Below are positions 1 to 10,869 of a stretch of 64,000 bases of DNA, piece by piece (within the stretch, counting starts at the first letter, position 1; each line of letters opens with the position of its first letter). The DNA lies in NCBI GenBank assembly GCA_902651635.1, contig CACRSC010000075.1, forward strand, positions 221,440-285,439, read 5' to 3'. A program made the position numbers and the translations under genes. The stretch comes from Mastigamoeba balamuthi (lineage: Eukaryota; Evosea; Mastigamoebida; Mastigamoebidae). The notes beneath the pieces are model-generated. The model was not told the DNA's origin. It searched no databases and saw nothing but the letters and a program-made list of their open reading frames with translations.

Positions 1-410
1 GTGGCCTTGAGGTGCCGCCGCACGAGGGCGAAGTAGCAGCACCAGAACTGCGCCTCGCTCCTCCTCGTGGGCACCTCCGAGTCGCGGAGCGTGCGCAGCT
101 CGGGCACTCTGCCGAGCATCTCCACGGCGTGCGAGAGCTCCGAGGGGCACGGGGAAAACCGCCCTGGATACCCCGGGCACACGTGAGCACGCAGCGGCAG
201 CGGAGGGTCGCACGCACTGCACTTGCTCGGGTCGATCGCGGCGCCGCTTAGGAGGGCCGGGGATGTGCCTGTGCAGAGGGACCGGACAAACAGCACGAGC
301 TCGCTGTCGATCTCCAGCGGGGCCCTCTCGGGCGCCCAGAAGCCCCAGCGCGGGGAGCTGATGCTGATGCTGCGTGCCGCAGGCCTTACTGCCCTGACGA
401 GTTTGCTCAT
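1..410 (-). CDS. BSD-domain protein, N-terminal part
   Basis: An open minus-strand frame starts at the ATG ending at base 410 and runs off the left edge, giving the first 136 residues. Around residues 118-130 it has the BSD signature: FW at 122-123, then YF at 126-127, inside an arginine-rich amphipathic stretch. BSD domains (named after BTF2-like transcription factors, synapse-associated proteins and DOS2-like proteins) are small three-helix modules found in SYAP1/BSDC1-type proteins. The upstream part has a Trp/Pro-rich N-terminus and a Cys/Pro-rich stretch at residues 64-87 that I do not recognise. No intron is needed. The rest of the gene lies outside the window, so the exact family member cannot be named. 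Confidence 0.6.
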   Translation of the reverse strand, partial: MSKLVRAVRPAARSISISSPRWGFWAPERAPLEIDSELVLFVRSLCTGTSPALLSGAAIDPSKCSACDPPLPLRAHVCPGYPGRFSPCPSELSHAVEMLGRVPELRTLRDSEVPTRRSEAQFWCCYFALVRRHLKA

Positions 411-1802
411 TTGCGAGGCGCTTTTGCTCTGGATGGCTGATTCACGATGACCGGCGCACAGGAGGGGCACGCCATCGGGGAAAAAGAAATGTCCTGGAGA
501 CTACACGGAAAACTCGTGGAAAACGTGCACAGCGTGACGATTTATCCACTGCGTGCGAATAGTAGTAGATATCAGATGGGCATTAGATAGCAGATAGATT
601 TCAGAACCCAAGAGGGGCATGGGAGGGGAACCTCTCGCCAAGAATCGCCCACACTGACCCGAGAGCAGTGCCGCCGCTGCCCTCCCCGTAGTCTCATGTC
701 GTGGCAGTAGTTGCACGTAGGTGCCTGAGTAGGATTAGTCTCTCTCTCTCTCTCTCTCTCCTGACTCTCCACACGTCTCTCTTCGGCCTCGAGGGCTCTT
801 CTTCGCGCAGCTAAACTTCGCGGGAGCCTCGGTGATACCGCGTCGGGTGCTAAGCTCTGCTCTGCGATCGAGAATGCCCTCGTGATGTCTTTCGATCCCT
901 GTCGGCTGCATTCTCCAAGAGGTGTGGGCTTCTGCGGGCCTTGTGGGCTCTGCTCGTGCGCGGCACCTCCGCTAGCTTGTGGGGCTGCCTGTGTGCTCGA
1001 GACAAAGTCCCCAGGCGTAGGCGGTGTAGGCGGTGCGCGCGGCGTGGAGAGCCATGGCCGGCCAGGTGCAGATGTTAGCGCTGCAGTAGCAGAGGCTCCA
1101 ATTGGTGCCCTTCTCCAGACCCGCGACCGCCCGTGTACTGTGAAGACCCGCACGCTTAGATTCTCCGTGGTCTGGGGGCTTTACGAGTCCGAGCGGAGCA
1201 CCCGCGGTGTTCAAAGACCATTCGCAGGCGACTGGCCGTGCCGTACTACTCGCGAGGCTGCGCAGAATGCCATATTCCTTGTCTGTCTTCTTCAGGGCAT
1301 CAGAGCGGTGGCCAGAGCATCGATGCCTGCGTGACTCTCGCTAGTAGAGGCCCATTCTCCTGCACCGGCTGCCCCGAGGAGTTGCCCCGCAAGCCTTGCG
1401 GCAGGGCGGGCCGGCCATCGGGGGCGTGCATCAGAAATGTGCATTGTCCCGACGGGGCGGAGGGCCATCTCGTACGGAACAGCTCCTCTTCGTCTAGAAA
1501 AATGCCCGAGGAAAAAAGGCTTCGCCAGGTCCGGTTCCAGCGTCTTTTTCTAGATGGGCAGCGGTCCTTTACATTCCGGAAAAGGGCCCGAGTCGGCGGA
1601 CGCGTTTCGCACACAGAGAATATGCGAAAGTGAATTATCGAACATTCTATTCCTCTGCCCGAGAGCTCTCGGGCTTTGCAGAAACGGGGTGCGCGAGTCT
1701 CAGCCACTGCGGGTTACATGCCGTCATGGCCGGAGGGGGGGCACCCCCAACCTCTCTCACTCTCTCTGAGAACCGATGCGCTTCGGGAGGGGAAGTGCTG
1801 TG
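411..1802. other. intergenic stretch, no supported gene
   Basis: This lies between the BSD gene and the 3' end of the hemerythrin gene. Several medium open frames exist on both strands, but none shows a recognisable domain or plausible splice structure and they overlap one another, as expected by chance in GC-rich DNA. It contains a pure CT dinucleotide run at 741-760. Confidence 0.5.
741..760. repeat. (CT)10 microsatellite
   Basis: Uninterrupted CT dinucleotide repeat in intergenic DNA, directly visible. Confidence 0.9.
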
Positions 1803-2437
1803 CTACACGCGGCTGCAGTCGGGCTGCGCGATCCACTCGCCCAGCGCCTTGTCGCAGTGCCGCGTGTGCTCAGCGAAGGCCTCCCAGAGCGTCTGCACGT
1901 CCGTCGCCTCGGGGACAGCGTCGCGGGACGCCAGGTACGCCTCGCAGGCGTCGCCCACCATCTCGCGGAGCGTCTTGTGCTCCGTCTGGTGCTCTCCGTA
2001 CGACTCGTAGCCACTGCGGAGTTATTTTGGTGAGCGAATTCTGCGCGGTTATTGCGCTTTTTTCCGGGTTTTTGTCCGAGGAGCGGAGAGCTGAGTGCGC
2101 ACAGCCGGATCATGGCGTCCTCCTCTGCGAGGAAGTTGAGGCTCATGCAGGCGGTCAGCTCGGCAAAGTGCGAGCGGACTGTGTCCTGCGAGGCCGCCCG
2201 GCCGCCCGTTGCGCCCTCGCAGTCGGCCAGCAGCTTGCAGATGGCCCGCTCGATGCGCCTGTGCTGCGCCTCGAGCCGAGAGGCCGTCTTCTCCCTGGGC
2301 GTCGTCTCCTCCGCAGACTGCGCGCTGCCGATCGCCTCCGTCGCCGTCGTCGCCGTCGCGATGCTGTACGCCCGCGCTGCGGCAGCTGCGGGGGCAGCAG
2401 CAGCGGGTGACTTGGACTTGCTCGACTTGTGGCCCAT
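1803..2437 (-). CDS. hemerythrin-like oxygen/iron-binding protein
   Basis: Two exons, 2437-2103 and 2013-1803 with an 89-bp GTGCGC...CAG intron, give 181 residues. After an Ala-rich low-complexity N-terminus (residues 11-50), the protein matches the four-helix hemerythrin fold. H59 is in the first helix; positions 101-105 read NFLAE where the family has HFxxE; H120 and H124 form HxxxH; H161 to D166 forms HxxxxD. Hemerythrins bind O2, NO or H2O2 at a non-heme di-iron centre and occur mainly in bacteria and a few protists. Six of the seven usual iron ligands are present; the His of HFxxE is Asn. There is no signal peptide, so a cytosolic protein is likely. The splice junction falls just after the second helix and restores the conserved spacing, which supports the model. 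Confidence 0.85.
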
Positions 2438-3502
2438 TCTCGCGTGTATTGCGTGCAGGGCAGCACTACAGATGCGCAAATAATAAGGGTTCTGCCTCGA
2501 TTTTTTTCTGCACGCAGGGTGGAATGCCGGGTCTGGTGACGGTTCTGGTACATTTGCGGGGGGTGCGTGGTGGTCCATTTGGCTGTGTCTGAATCTCTGT
2601 GAACGTGGTTGGTGCGCGGTGTTACAAACGCTATCGGCTTCCCGCATACGGCAAAAATCGCCATCAGCCGTTTTCTCCCCCGTTTTCGGTAGCGGCTGCC
2701 CGGCGGGTCCTTTGCCATCTTCGGCTAGGAGTGACGTCGCGGTGGTACATTCTTGCCGTGTTTGGGCATACGTGGAAGATCACGAGACGCAGTTCCGCCT
2801 CGGTGGCATTCCCCTCGCACTTTGCCCCTCTGGGCCGCTTTGCCCTGGCGGCTCCACATGCGGTGCTGCCCAACGCCAGCAACTGCCCGTCGCGGCAGCA
2901 GCCGACCTGCAGTGCACCGGGGGCGCAGGACGGCAGCGGGCAATTGTCCAGATGGACGGTTGGATTGGATTTCCTTTAGAACAGCAGCGTAGCTCCTTCT
3001 GCCCTGTTGCAACGCCTTCGCGGTTATTGCAGACGCGCAGAAACAACGAAGGGAATTCGCCGAGCTCGAATTCCGTGCTATCGCCCGCCTTTCGACGGGA
3101 CATCTGTTGGCCCCGTTTGTTCCGATCGCTGCCGTCTGTGCGCAACGTTAGTAGTCGCCTAGCCAAAGCAACGAAGAGGGTTGTGTCGATTCTTCCAGCC
3201 AGATGAGGAGGACAGCCGACATGGGCAGAGCTCGGATTGCCGGGGGGGGGAGCACCGCAGGCAGACCTGTGTGTTCGTTCCGCACCGACACGCCGGGCGC
3301 GGCACCTAGGTGTGGGGAGGAAACCTCTGCCATTTCCAGCACCTTGAGGAGCTGGCATCGCACTGGGCCTGCAGGCACAGCAGGGCCCCACAGCCACAAC
3401 TGACAGCAACAGACATCCTCTGCGCTCTATCACTCCACCCGTATTCGGCGACGAATTCAATCGGGCAGAACACAGAAAAAGCGGTGACGCAGAGGACGCC
3501 CC
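2438..3502. other. intergenic stretch between divergent genes
   Basis: Upstream region of the hemerythrin (minus) and the coiled-coil gene (plus). Nothing recognisable on either strand; the overlapping open frames have no domain signature. It presumably holds both promoters, but I see no clear element. Confidence 0.45.
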
Positions 3503-3871
3503 ATGTCCAACGACGTGCCGCAGTCGACGAGCAGCCCGACGGGCCCGCGCGGGGGCGGCCAGCAGGCGGCGCTGGCGCTGTCGGCGGAGCTCGCCGAGGC
3601 GCGCGAGGAGGCCAGCCTGCTCGAGGCCCGCGCCGCCCAGCTCGAGGACCAGTCGCGCGCGCTCGCCCGCGTCGTCTTCGAGGCCGACGAGCGCCTCGAG
3701 GGCGTCCGCCAGCGCGCGGCCTCGAGCGCCGAGCGCGCCCAGGCCGCCGCGGCGGAGCTCCAGAGGCAGCGCGAGCGCGAGCGCGCACTCAGGGACCGCA
3801 TCGCCCAGATCGAGGCCGCCGTCGCCGCCGGCAGCGCCGAGATGTGCTCGCGCCCGCCCTGCCAGCAGTGA
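3503..3871 (+). CDS. small coiled-coil protein
   Basis: A single open frame of 122 codons. Residues 20-112 are an almost continuous heptad-rich helix dense in Ala, Glu, Arg and Leu with no helix breakers, so a dimeric coiled coil is likely. The N-terminus is short, Ser/Pro/Gly-rich and probably disordered; the C-terminus has a Cys-Ser-Arg-Pro-Pro-Cys motif. There is no signal peptide or membrane segment. I do not recognise a family. High GC and strong codon bias match neighbouring real genes. It could be the only exon or the last exon of a longer gene, although no upstream exon is evident. Confidence 0.55.
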   Translation: MSNDVPQSTSSPTGPRGGGQQAALALSAELAEAREEASLLEARAAQLEDQSRALARVVFEADERLEGVRQRAASSAERAQAAAAELQRQRERERALRDRIAQIEAAVAAGSAEMCSRPPCQQ

Positions 3872-5385
3872 GCGGGCAAAAACGCGGACCCGCCCGCGCC
3901 CCCGCGCTCTTCTTGGGAAGGCGGATTCAATCTTTTCCGGAATCAATCAATTCAATTCCGATCGCCAAATTACTGGCGTCAGAACACACGATTTGTTCGA
4001 TCTCAAAACAATCTGGAAAATCGGCTGGGGTGTGAGCACTGTGGAATGAGCCTCCACTGTCCCAAACGTGGCATCCAGAGAATGGTACCCGTCACACCAG
4101 TCTTTACTGATTTTGTCCAATAAGTCTGTCGCTCGCCATGTAGTACATAGAATGACGTCAAATTATGGAATCACACGTTACTCAACGTGTAAAATACCCA
4201 GATTTGGCTTCTTCCTGGAATCGGATTTATTTCGCGGTGATCATTGTTACAGTTGGTTTCTTCCCCTCCAGTCCTGGTTGAGCAGATAACGTCGTCTCCT
4301 CGTGCAGCAAACGAGAAAAAGAAGTTCCTCTTCACCTCTCCGTTAAGTCCTTGGATGGTTCTGTCTGGAGAGAGTGCCAGAACTGTGGTCCGAGCCATGC
4401 TGTGTTCAGAGTCAGTAAACAACATAAACAGCATGTTTTCCTCTTCAATGCCTCAGAATCCTCGTCTGTTGTGAGAATAAGCCTGCCAGCATCTTTCTGA
4501 CGCAACTGTCTGTGGTGGATAAGAGTGAATTCACAATGGCTCTGAAGCACCTTTTTGATCTGGCCAAAGTGCCCATCACAGACTAAATGTCCATTGTGGG
4601 ACCATAAATGTTCAAAACGACCTTGACATTGTGTTTCATTACTGCTGTTGCAATCCTCTGTGGGGTTTGTGAGTGTTGTTAAGGTTACCTTCTGCATCTC
4701 CAGTTCACACACAGAGAAGATGATGTTCTTGGCCCTGAAGTCTGCATCAGCCCACAGGTATACAGTTCAGATCACTCTGATCTTCTGATCATTCCTGAGG
4801 CTCTTTCACAACTGAAGTAAGACCTGGTGAGTAAAATTCCACATGTGCTGTATCACTGTGCAGAAGTCATAGTAAAGTCACTTATCAGTTTCTAGTCCCC
4901 AGACAGCATACTGAATGGTGCTTACAAGTCAGTTTGGTAACTTTCTGGACATGAATGTCATCCAGAAACAGGCTCACTGAAGTGTGGAACAAGTAAGTCT
5001 CTTCCTTCAAGGGAATTATATTTCAAAATGAACATATTCTGATTAAGAAACTACTACTAGTTTTCTATTCACGAATCTGATTCCAATAAGAACTCTGTGA
5101 TACACTGGGTACTCTATCTTTTCAGAGATTATGTGTGAGTTCATCTTCTGACATTTCATTCCCCTGAAGGATGTGATAAAATCATGCTTGCTGATGAGAT
5201 TCATTTCTTCAAGACAAAATATTTCTTATTGTGCAATGTTGATTATCATTATAAATGCATATAATATATTCTTCGGATCTGGATGAAGAGAAGAATGTTC
5301 ATGTATCTCTTGTGAGCCTGGTACTATAGTATGAACTGACCAGCATAGATTCTATCTGAACCTTCTAAATAAGGATGTTTACATG
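3872..5385. other. low-GC island, left flank of the LTR element
   Basis: Base composition drops sharply here compared with the surrounding genes, and the low-GC state continues through the LTR element to about 10.86 kb. No complete gene is seen. Between about 4.17 and 4.75 kb the minus strand has open, coding-like stretches with no recognised domain. The rest (4.75-5.38 kb) is AT-rich and shows nothing I can name. The simplest reading is old repeat-derived DNA into which the LTR element inserted. Confidence 0.5.
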
Positions 5386-5545
5386 TGTAGGGAACTGTGT
5401 GAGGAATGTAAAACAACGAACTGTTTTGGTCTGATGTGTGTGTGCAAGGTGAATCATCCTGCCAGTGAAATGACAGTGGTGAAGTGGCATGGCCACGTGG
5501 CTGGCAGTGGTGAAGTGACATGGCCACATGACACGGGCCACGACA
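5386..5545 (-). repeat. LTR (3' LTR of the minus-strand element)
   Basis: 160-bp terminal direct repeat, TG...CA, aligned without gaps to 10426-10585. The inner side (minus strand, just before the LTR) carries a short purine-rich tract, as expected for a polypurine primer site. Confidence 0.9.
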
Positions 5546-8500
5546 TTGCCTTCCTTCACAGAAAAGCAGTACGATCAGTTAGCCTACCCCTTCGGGATCC
5601 GTGGCTTCCTCAGCTTTTGTATGTCTTCATGTACTCCTGGACGACCGGGCTCCATCTCACGTCCTGGTACTCGTTCCATGCATTGGGATGATTGTTGTTG
5701 ACGTCGGGGTATTCCAAGTAATTCAACTGGAAATAGAGTTACGTCCCTTGACGTTTGTGAGTGTAGATCTTCTCGACAAGGTACTCATTCTCATTGACCG
5801 CTTCGGCTGTCAGCTCCTCCAGGCTGAGTGTGCCTGGCCAGAACTGGTGCAACCTGTTCACGTGCACCTTCAATTGCACATGGTCAATCAGGCTCTCGGT
5901 GGTGTAGATGAGGCGGTGGTCCCGTGAAACGACGATTTCCGGGCCCTTCCACGAAAACCCCAACTTGGTCTTCTGCTCGAAGTGGACCAGGACGTAGTCG
6001 CTGACTGCAAAGTTGATCTGGCCCTTGGCCCTCGCCCTGTACGTCGCCTCGATCTCCTTCCCGAGTGCCTCCTGGATTTTGTGCACCCTCGGTAACAGCG
6101 ATGCTGCCTGGATCGTGATCTGGGCAGCCACCGAGAGAGGCTCGTTTCCCGTTGTAGTTTCGGGCATCGCAACATTGATTGGCAACCGGGGTTCAAACCC
6201 GTGGACCACGTTCCATGGGGTCGTTCCCAGCGTCCTCGAGTAGCCGCAATTGATTGCCAATGCCACCGGTGCCACGATGTCTGCCCAGTTGTTGGTTGCG
6301 TTCTCCTTGTGCATAACACAACACAGTGTAGACTCGACATCCAAGTTCTTGCGCTCCACCGCACTGTGTTCTTCAGGATGTAGGGGAAGCGAGACGTGAT
6401 GTCTGATATGCAGCACCCTGCACATCTCGGCGAACGCCTCTGCCATGAATTCCTTGGCCCCGTCGCTGTAGAACTGGTCGACGAGCCCGTGAATGCACAG
6501 TCAGCACTTCCAAACGACCTCGGCTGTCAGCTCTCCTTGTGTCATAGCTGTCGGCTCCAATACCACCCAGTGCAAGAACCAATCGATCATCACGAGGATG
6601 TACTTGCAGCCCCTGCTCTCCTGGAACAGGCCGATGTAGTCAAGGAAAACGCTGTTGAATGGGTTGTGCACCACCGTAGTGCCCATGTCCGTGCTGTGTG
6701 GGCACTTAGCATGCTCCTTCTGGCACGCTGGGCACTCCCTGACCATCCTGGCCACATTGCCATCCATCCCTGGCCACTTGATAGCTGCTGAGATGCGGTG
6801 CATCGTGCGCTGTACCCCGCCATGCCCCACCATGGGATGTGAGTGCCCAAGCATGAAGAGCCTCACCAGCACCTCCACACTGGGCCTCTCATTCAGGACG
6901 ATGACATTGTCCACCAACTCGTAAGGTAGATTCTCGATGGAGGCCCGTACCGCCTTGATCACGTCATCACGGTCCTTGCATCCCTGTCCATCGTCCCCGA
7001 CCATGTCCACGAGGAAATTCTCAACGTCCTCCTCCTCAGCAATCTTCACCAGGTGGCTCTTGACCACCTTTCCTGGCTGCCACGAGATGTACTGTTCCCC
7101 TTTCTTGAGTGGGAACGACCACAAGAAGTAGTCACCGATGAAATTCTGCTTGCCCGGCTGGAACACAATGACATGGTCGAACTCCAACAAAATAACCGTC
7201 CAGCGCAGTACGCGGCAGTTGACTGACGTCTCCATCCACTGCAGGTTATTGTGGTCCGGGCAGACCACCAGGGGTCCAGAAATGTACGGTCTGGCCTTCT
7301 GCACGAGGAACATTGTAGCGTACACCTCCTTTTCACCTGTCGTCATCTGTTGATGCTTGCTGATGGTGAGCTTGTGCGAGCACAGCAGCAGGATGTGAAG
7401 CTTGCCCGTCTCAGGGTCCCGCTGAAGGACTGCTCCCCCGATGCCATACTCACATGTGTTGGGATGAATGACGATTGTAGCTCCAGGAATGAGCTGCGCC
7501 AGGATGGCCAGGGTGAGCAGCGCTGTAATCACCTTGTTGAACGCCTCCTCTGTGCTTGTAGTGCGCTGGACCAATGTGTGCTTCGACCCCTTGCCCTCGT
7601 TGAGTGCTCTCCGCCATGTGCTGGTCAGCAGCTCCCAGAGTGGGGCCACGACATCAGTGTTGTTGGGAATGAAGGGGGCCAGCCACTGGGCAAACCCCAG
7701 GAACGACTGAAGCATGGACATCGTGAATGGGAATACTGCATCCCGCAATGGTGCCAGCCTCTCCATGTCCACCTCCACCGAGTCCTTGGTCACCACTCGC
7801 CCCAGGATGTGTGTCTTCGGGAATCCGATCTTGCACTTCTCGGCATTGAGCTTGATGTGCAGCTTCCTGCACACCTTGAGGAACTTGCGTGTGTTAAGGT
7901 AGAGCTCCTTCAATGTGGTAGCTGCCTCAATGCAGTCGTCAATGTAGTTCATGAAGAACTCCGTGAGGCCCTCCTTCTCAAGGATGTACTTGACTGCATT
8001 CTGGAAGAAGGGTGCCACATTGCAGGAACCAAACGTCACCCTGATTTGGTGGTAGACCCAAATGGTGTGTTCAGCGCCAGGAACCTTGAGGTCTCCTCAT
8101 TGTTCTTGCCCTGCCAGTAGCCTCTCTTCCAGTTGAACTTGGCCTGATACCACTTCCTGCTGCAGAACTTGATCACGTCACGAGTGTACCACATCGGGTA
8201 CTTGATCTTGACCATAATGGCATTCTTCTTGCGGTAGTCTCCACACATCTGGAACACCCCAGGGCTGGACTTGGCCACGGTGATCAGGGTAGCCTCCTCC
8301 TTCTGGATCATAGCATCCTTGACATAGATCCTGATGGCCTTGAACTTGTTGAGCTCGCTCTTGATGAACGCCTTCTTGGTGTCCGAGAGTACGTGGTCTG
8401 ACTCGTAAGGCACGTTGGCCCCCTCAAGTATGTCGATGTGGAACTTTTGTGGTAGCAGCGCAGGCTGAATGTCCAATGGGTCACAAATGTCGGAATATTC

Positions 8501-10425
8501 CACAAACAGCTCAGTGAACTTCGTGCACCACTGTGAGTTCTCCGTGATCAGGGGTCCCAACTTGATCAGGGGCATCGTTCCCTTCTTGAACGTCCTCGTG
8601 ATGTTCGGTGTCAGGATGTCAATTGGGTCTGCTGTGAGCTTGTCCCTGACGAGCTTGTTGTATGTGATCACTGGTGGCATTGTCAACGAGATCACATAGT
8701 GCTGGGTGTCCCTCAGCCTGATCAGGACGAAATCCCCTGCTGGAGTAGTTGGCGTGACGAACACCACCGCATCCTGGAATGGTGCTCCCTGCTCGAACGT
8801 GAGTGGGATGAATGCCGCCAGTGCGATCAGGTTGATGCTGCCATTGCTGTTCTTGAACTTGATCGGGTGCAGCCTCCTGATGTAGTTCTTGAGGTTTGCC
8901 ACAAATTTCGTGTTCACAAAGGATCGATCAGCCCCTGGGTCGATCTGGCACTCCAACGAGTTCAGTGGGCCTGCTCCCACGTTGGCCTTGATGTAGATGT
9001 GCCACTCCTTGATCGCTGATGGTGGCTCGTAAATGAGCTCGTCCTCGACATCACAGAGCTCAAACTCCTTCAGGTTGAGCGTCGTGTACAGGTTGACGTT
9101 CTCGATGTCACTTCTGTCCTTGGTAGTGAGCTTCTTGACCGTGTCTGGCCCTTGCTTGGCCCCTGGCCCGTCTCTGGTCATTGCTCTGACCCAGTCTCCT
9201 TGCTCGAGCTGCGACAGCTGCACCGAGGGTACTCCACTATTGTCAGGGGTGTCAATGGCTCTGACTGGGACCTTGGTAGGGTTCGTTGGAGTCCATGGGG
9301 CTTTCCTTTGGGTCGGGATCTCGATGACCTGGCAGAGTAGTGTCTGCACAAACAGGGTCGAGAACGTGTGCTTCTTGTTCATGCTGGTCTGCTGCTTCAC
9401 TGCCTGGCACTCCATTTTCCCGTGGCCCTTGCTCCCACAGATGAAACAGCGATGGTCTGCCGAGAGCTTGTCCTGGTCCTTCAACGTGAGGAACGTCCTG
9501 ATCATGCCGTCCTCCAGGATCTCGAACCTGCTGAACTCGCTCTTGGCCAGAGGTACGTGGGTCATTGATGAGGCTGCTGCTGCAGGCGTCATCAAGGTAG
9601 CCTGCTTCGGCTTGCTTGTCTCATCTCTCCTTGGCTCCTTCTTGAACTGGCGGTCTGGCTTCTTCCTGTCATTGTCTGGTCTGCCCTTGGGCCCGGACTT
9701 GTATGTGTACCTGCACGATATGAGCGCATCCTCGGCCCTCGCGATATTGATGGTGGCCTTCTTGATGGTTTCGAGATTTTCCTGCTCAAGGTCCAGGCAG
9801 TCATAGAGGCGACACCTGATGAGGCCCTTGTCAAACCCACGCCGGTAAAGTCAAATTTGCATGGCCTCCAAGAGGTTCAGTGCCCTTGTGACCTGGTCCA
9901 GACGGAGCTGATACTTGATCACTGACATGAGGTAGGACTGCTGTGTGCCCTGGTCACTGGGCTCGTGATGAGCTGTCCCGCGATTTCCAGAACTGTGGAA
10001 ATTTTCACAGGATGCGACATCTCCAGGAGCTGCAGGGCGGCATGTGCGACGTCGTGCACCAGGGTTTTGCCACTGAGGACCTTGTAGAGCAACCAGATTG
10101 CCAGCGAGACCATGGTGTTCATGGGCAGTTGCTCCAGATCGACCTCTGGGACGAATGCTGCGGCCCTTGCCTTGACATCACAAATCCAGTGAAACACCTC
10201 CTGGAATCGGTCCGACCTGAGGATGAGGTCCTCCCAGTTGCCTGGGTTGATGTGGACCACGGTCATGGTCATGGCCAATGTCCACAGGGTGGCTGGTCGT
10301 GGGGAACGAAAGGTGAACCATGATGGTTGGATGATCAGGACGAGTAGTAGTTCTGGCCAATGGTGGCTGAAACTGCCCTAGTGCCCACGGTGGCACATCC
10401 CACCAAAATAAAGCCCAAAGTGCTT

Positions 10426-10585
10426 TGTAGGGAACTGTGCAAGGAATGTAAAACAACAAACTGTTTTGGTCTGACGTGTGTGTGTGAGGTGAATCATCCT
10501 GCCAGTGAAATGACAGTGGTGAAGTGGCATGGCCATGTGGCTGGCAGTGGTGAAGTGACATGGCCACGTGGCACGGGCCACGACA
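10426..10585 (-). repeat. LTR (5' LTR of the minus-strand element)
   Basis: Second copy of the 160-bp repeat, same TG...CA ends, followed on the plus strand by CATG matching the four bases before the other LTR. I could not recognise a primer-binding site next to it. Confidence 0.9.
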
Positions 10586-10869
10586 CATGAAAGTATGAAC
10601 CACTTGGACAACTTCATGGATCCTGGTCTAAAGGTTTGCATAAATGGTGTAAAGTCACTACAAAGCCATAAAGGGCTCTCAGGATCATCTTTGCTGATAA
10701 AAAGTGAGTATGTTTTCTGAACTTACTATTGTAAAGAAGAAGAAACCAACTTCTTCAATAGCAAGAAAAAAACACTTCCTTCGAACAGTGATATGGCGCC
10801 TCATTTTTAAATTACGGACGAGTGGCCGGAATATCTAGATATTTGTATCACAAATATCCCGCCGCCAGT

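Larger units (their letters stand above)
5386..10585 (-). mobile_element. Ty3/gypsy-type LTR retrotransposon, broken copy
   Basis: A minus-strand element of about 5.2 kb bounded by two 160-bp direct repeats that begin TG and end CA, with CATG on both outer sides as a probable 4-bp target duplication. Parts in transcription order: a gag-like region (about 9.6-10.3 kb), a CCHC zinc knuckle (about 9.4-9.5 kb), an aspartic protease with a DPGAD-type active site (about 8.9 kb), reverse transcriptase with YIDD (about 7.5-8.3 kb), RNase H (about 7.1-7.5 kb), and integrase with an HHCC zinc finger and catalytic core (about 5.8-6.9 kb). Integrase after reverse transcriptase is the Ty3/gypsy order. The copy is broken, with about four interruptions of its coding sequence. 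The two LTRs differ at about 9 of 160 positions, so it is not a fresh insertion. Its GC content is well below that of host genes. Confidence 0.9.

Noticed and set aside
572-1153. 193-codon minus-strand frame
   Set aside because: Overlaps other frames of equal length, carries no domain and includes a dinucleotide repeat; typical chance frame in GC-rich DNA.
10586-10869. Search for a small RNA gene or promoter between the LTR and the PTEN-like ATG
   Set aside because: AT-rich with GATAT-type palindromes but no RNA structure or known promoter box could be supported.
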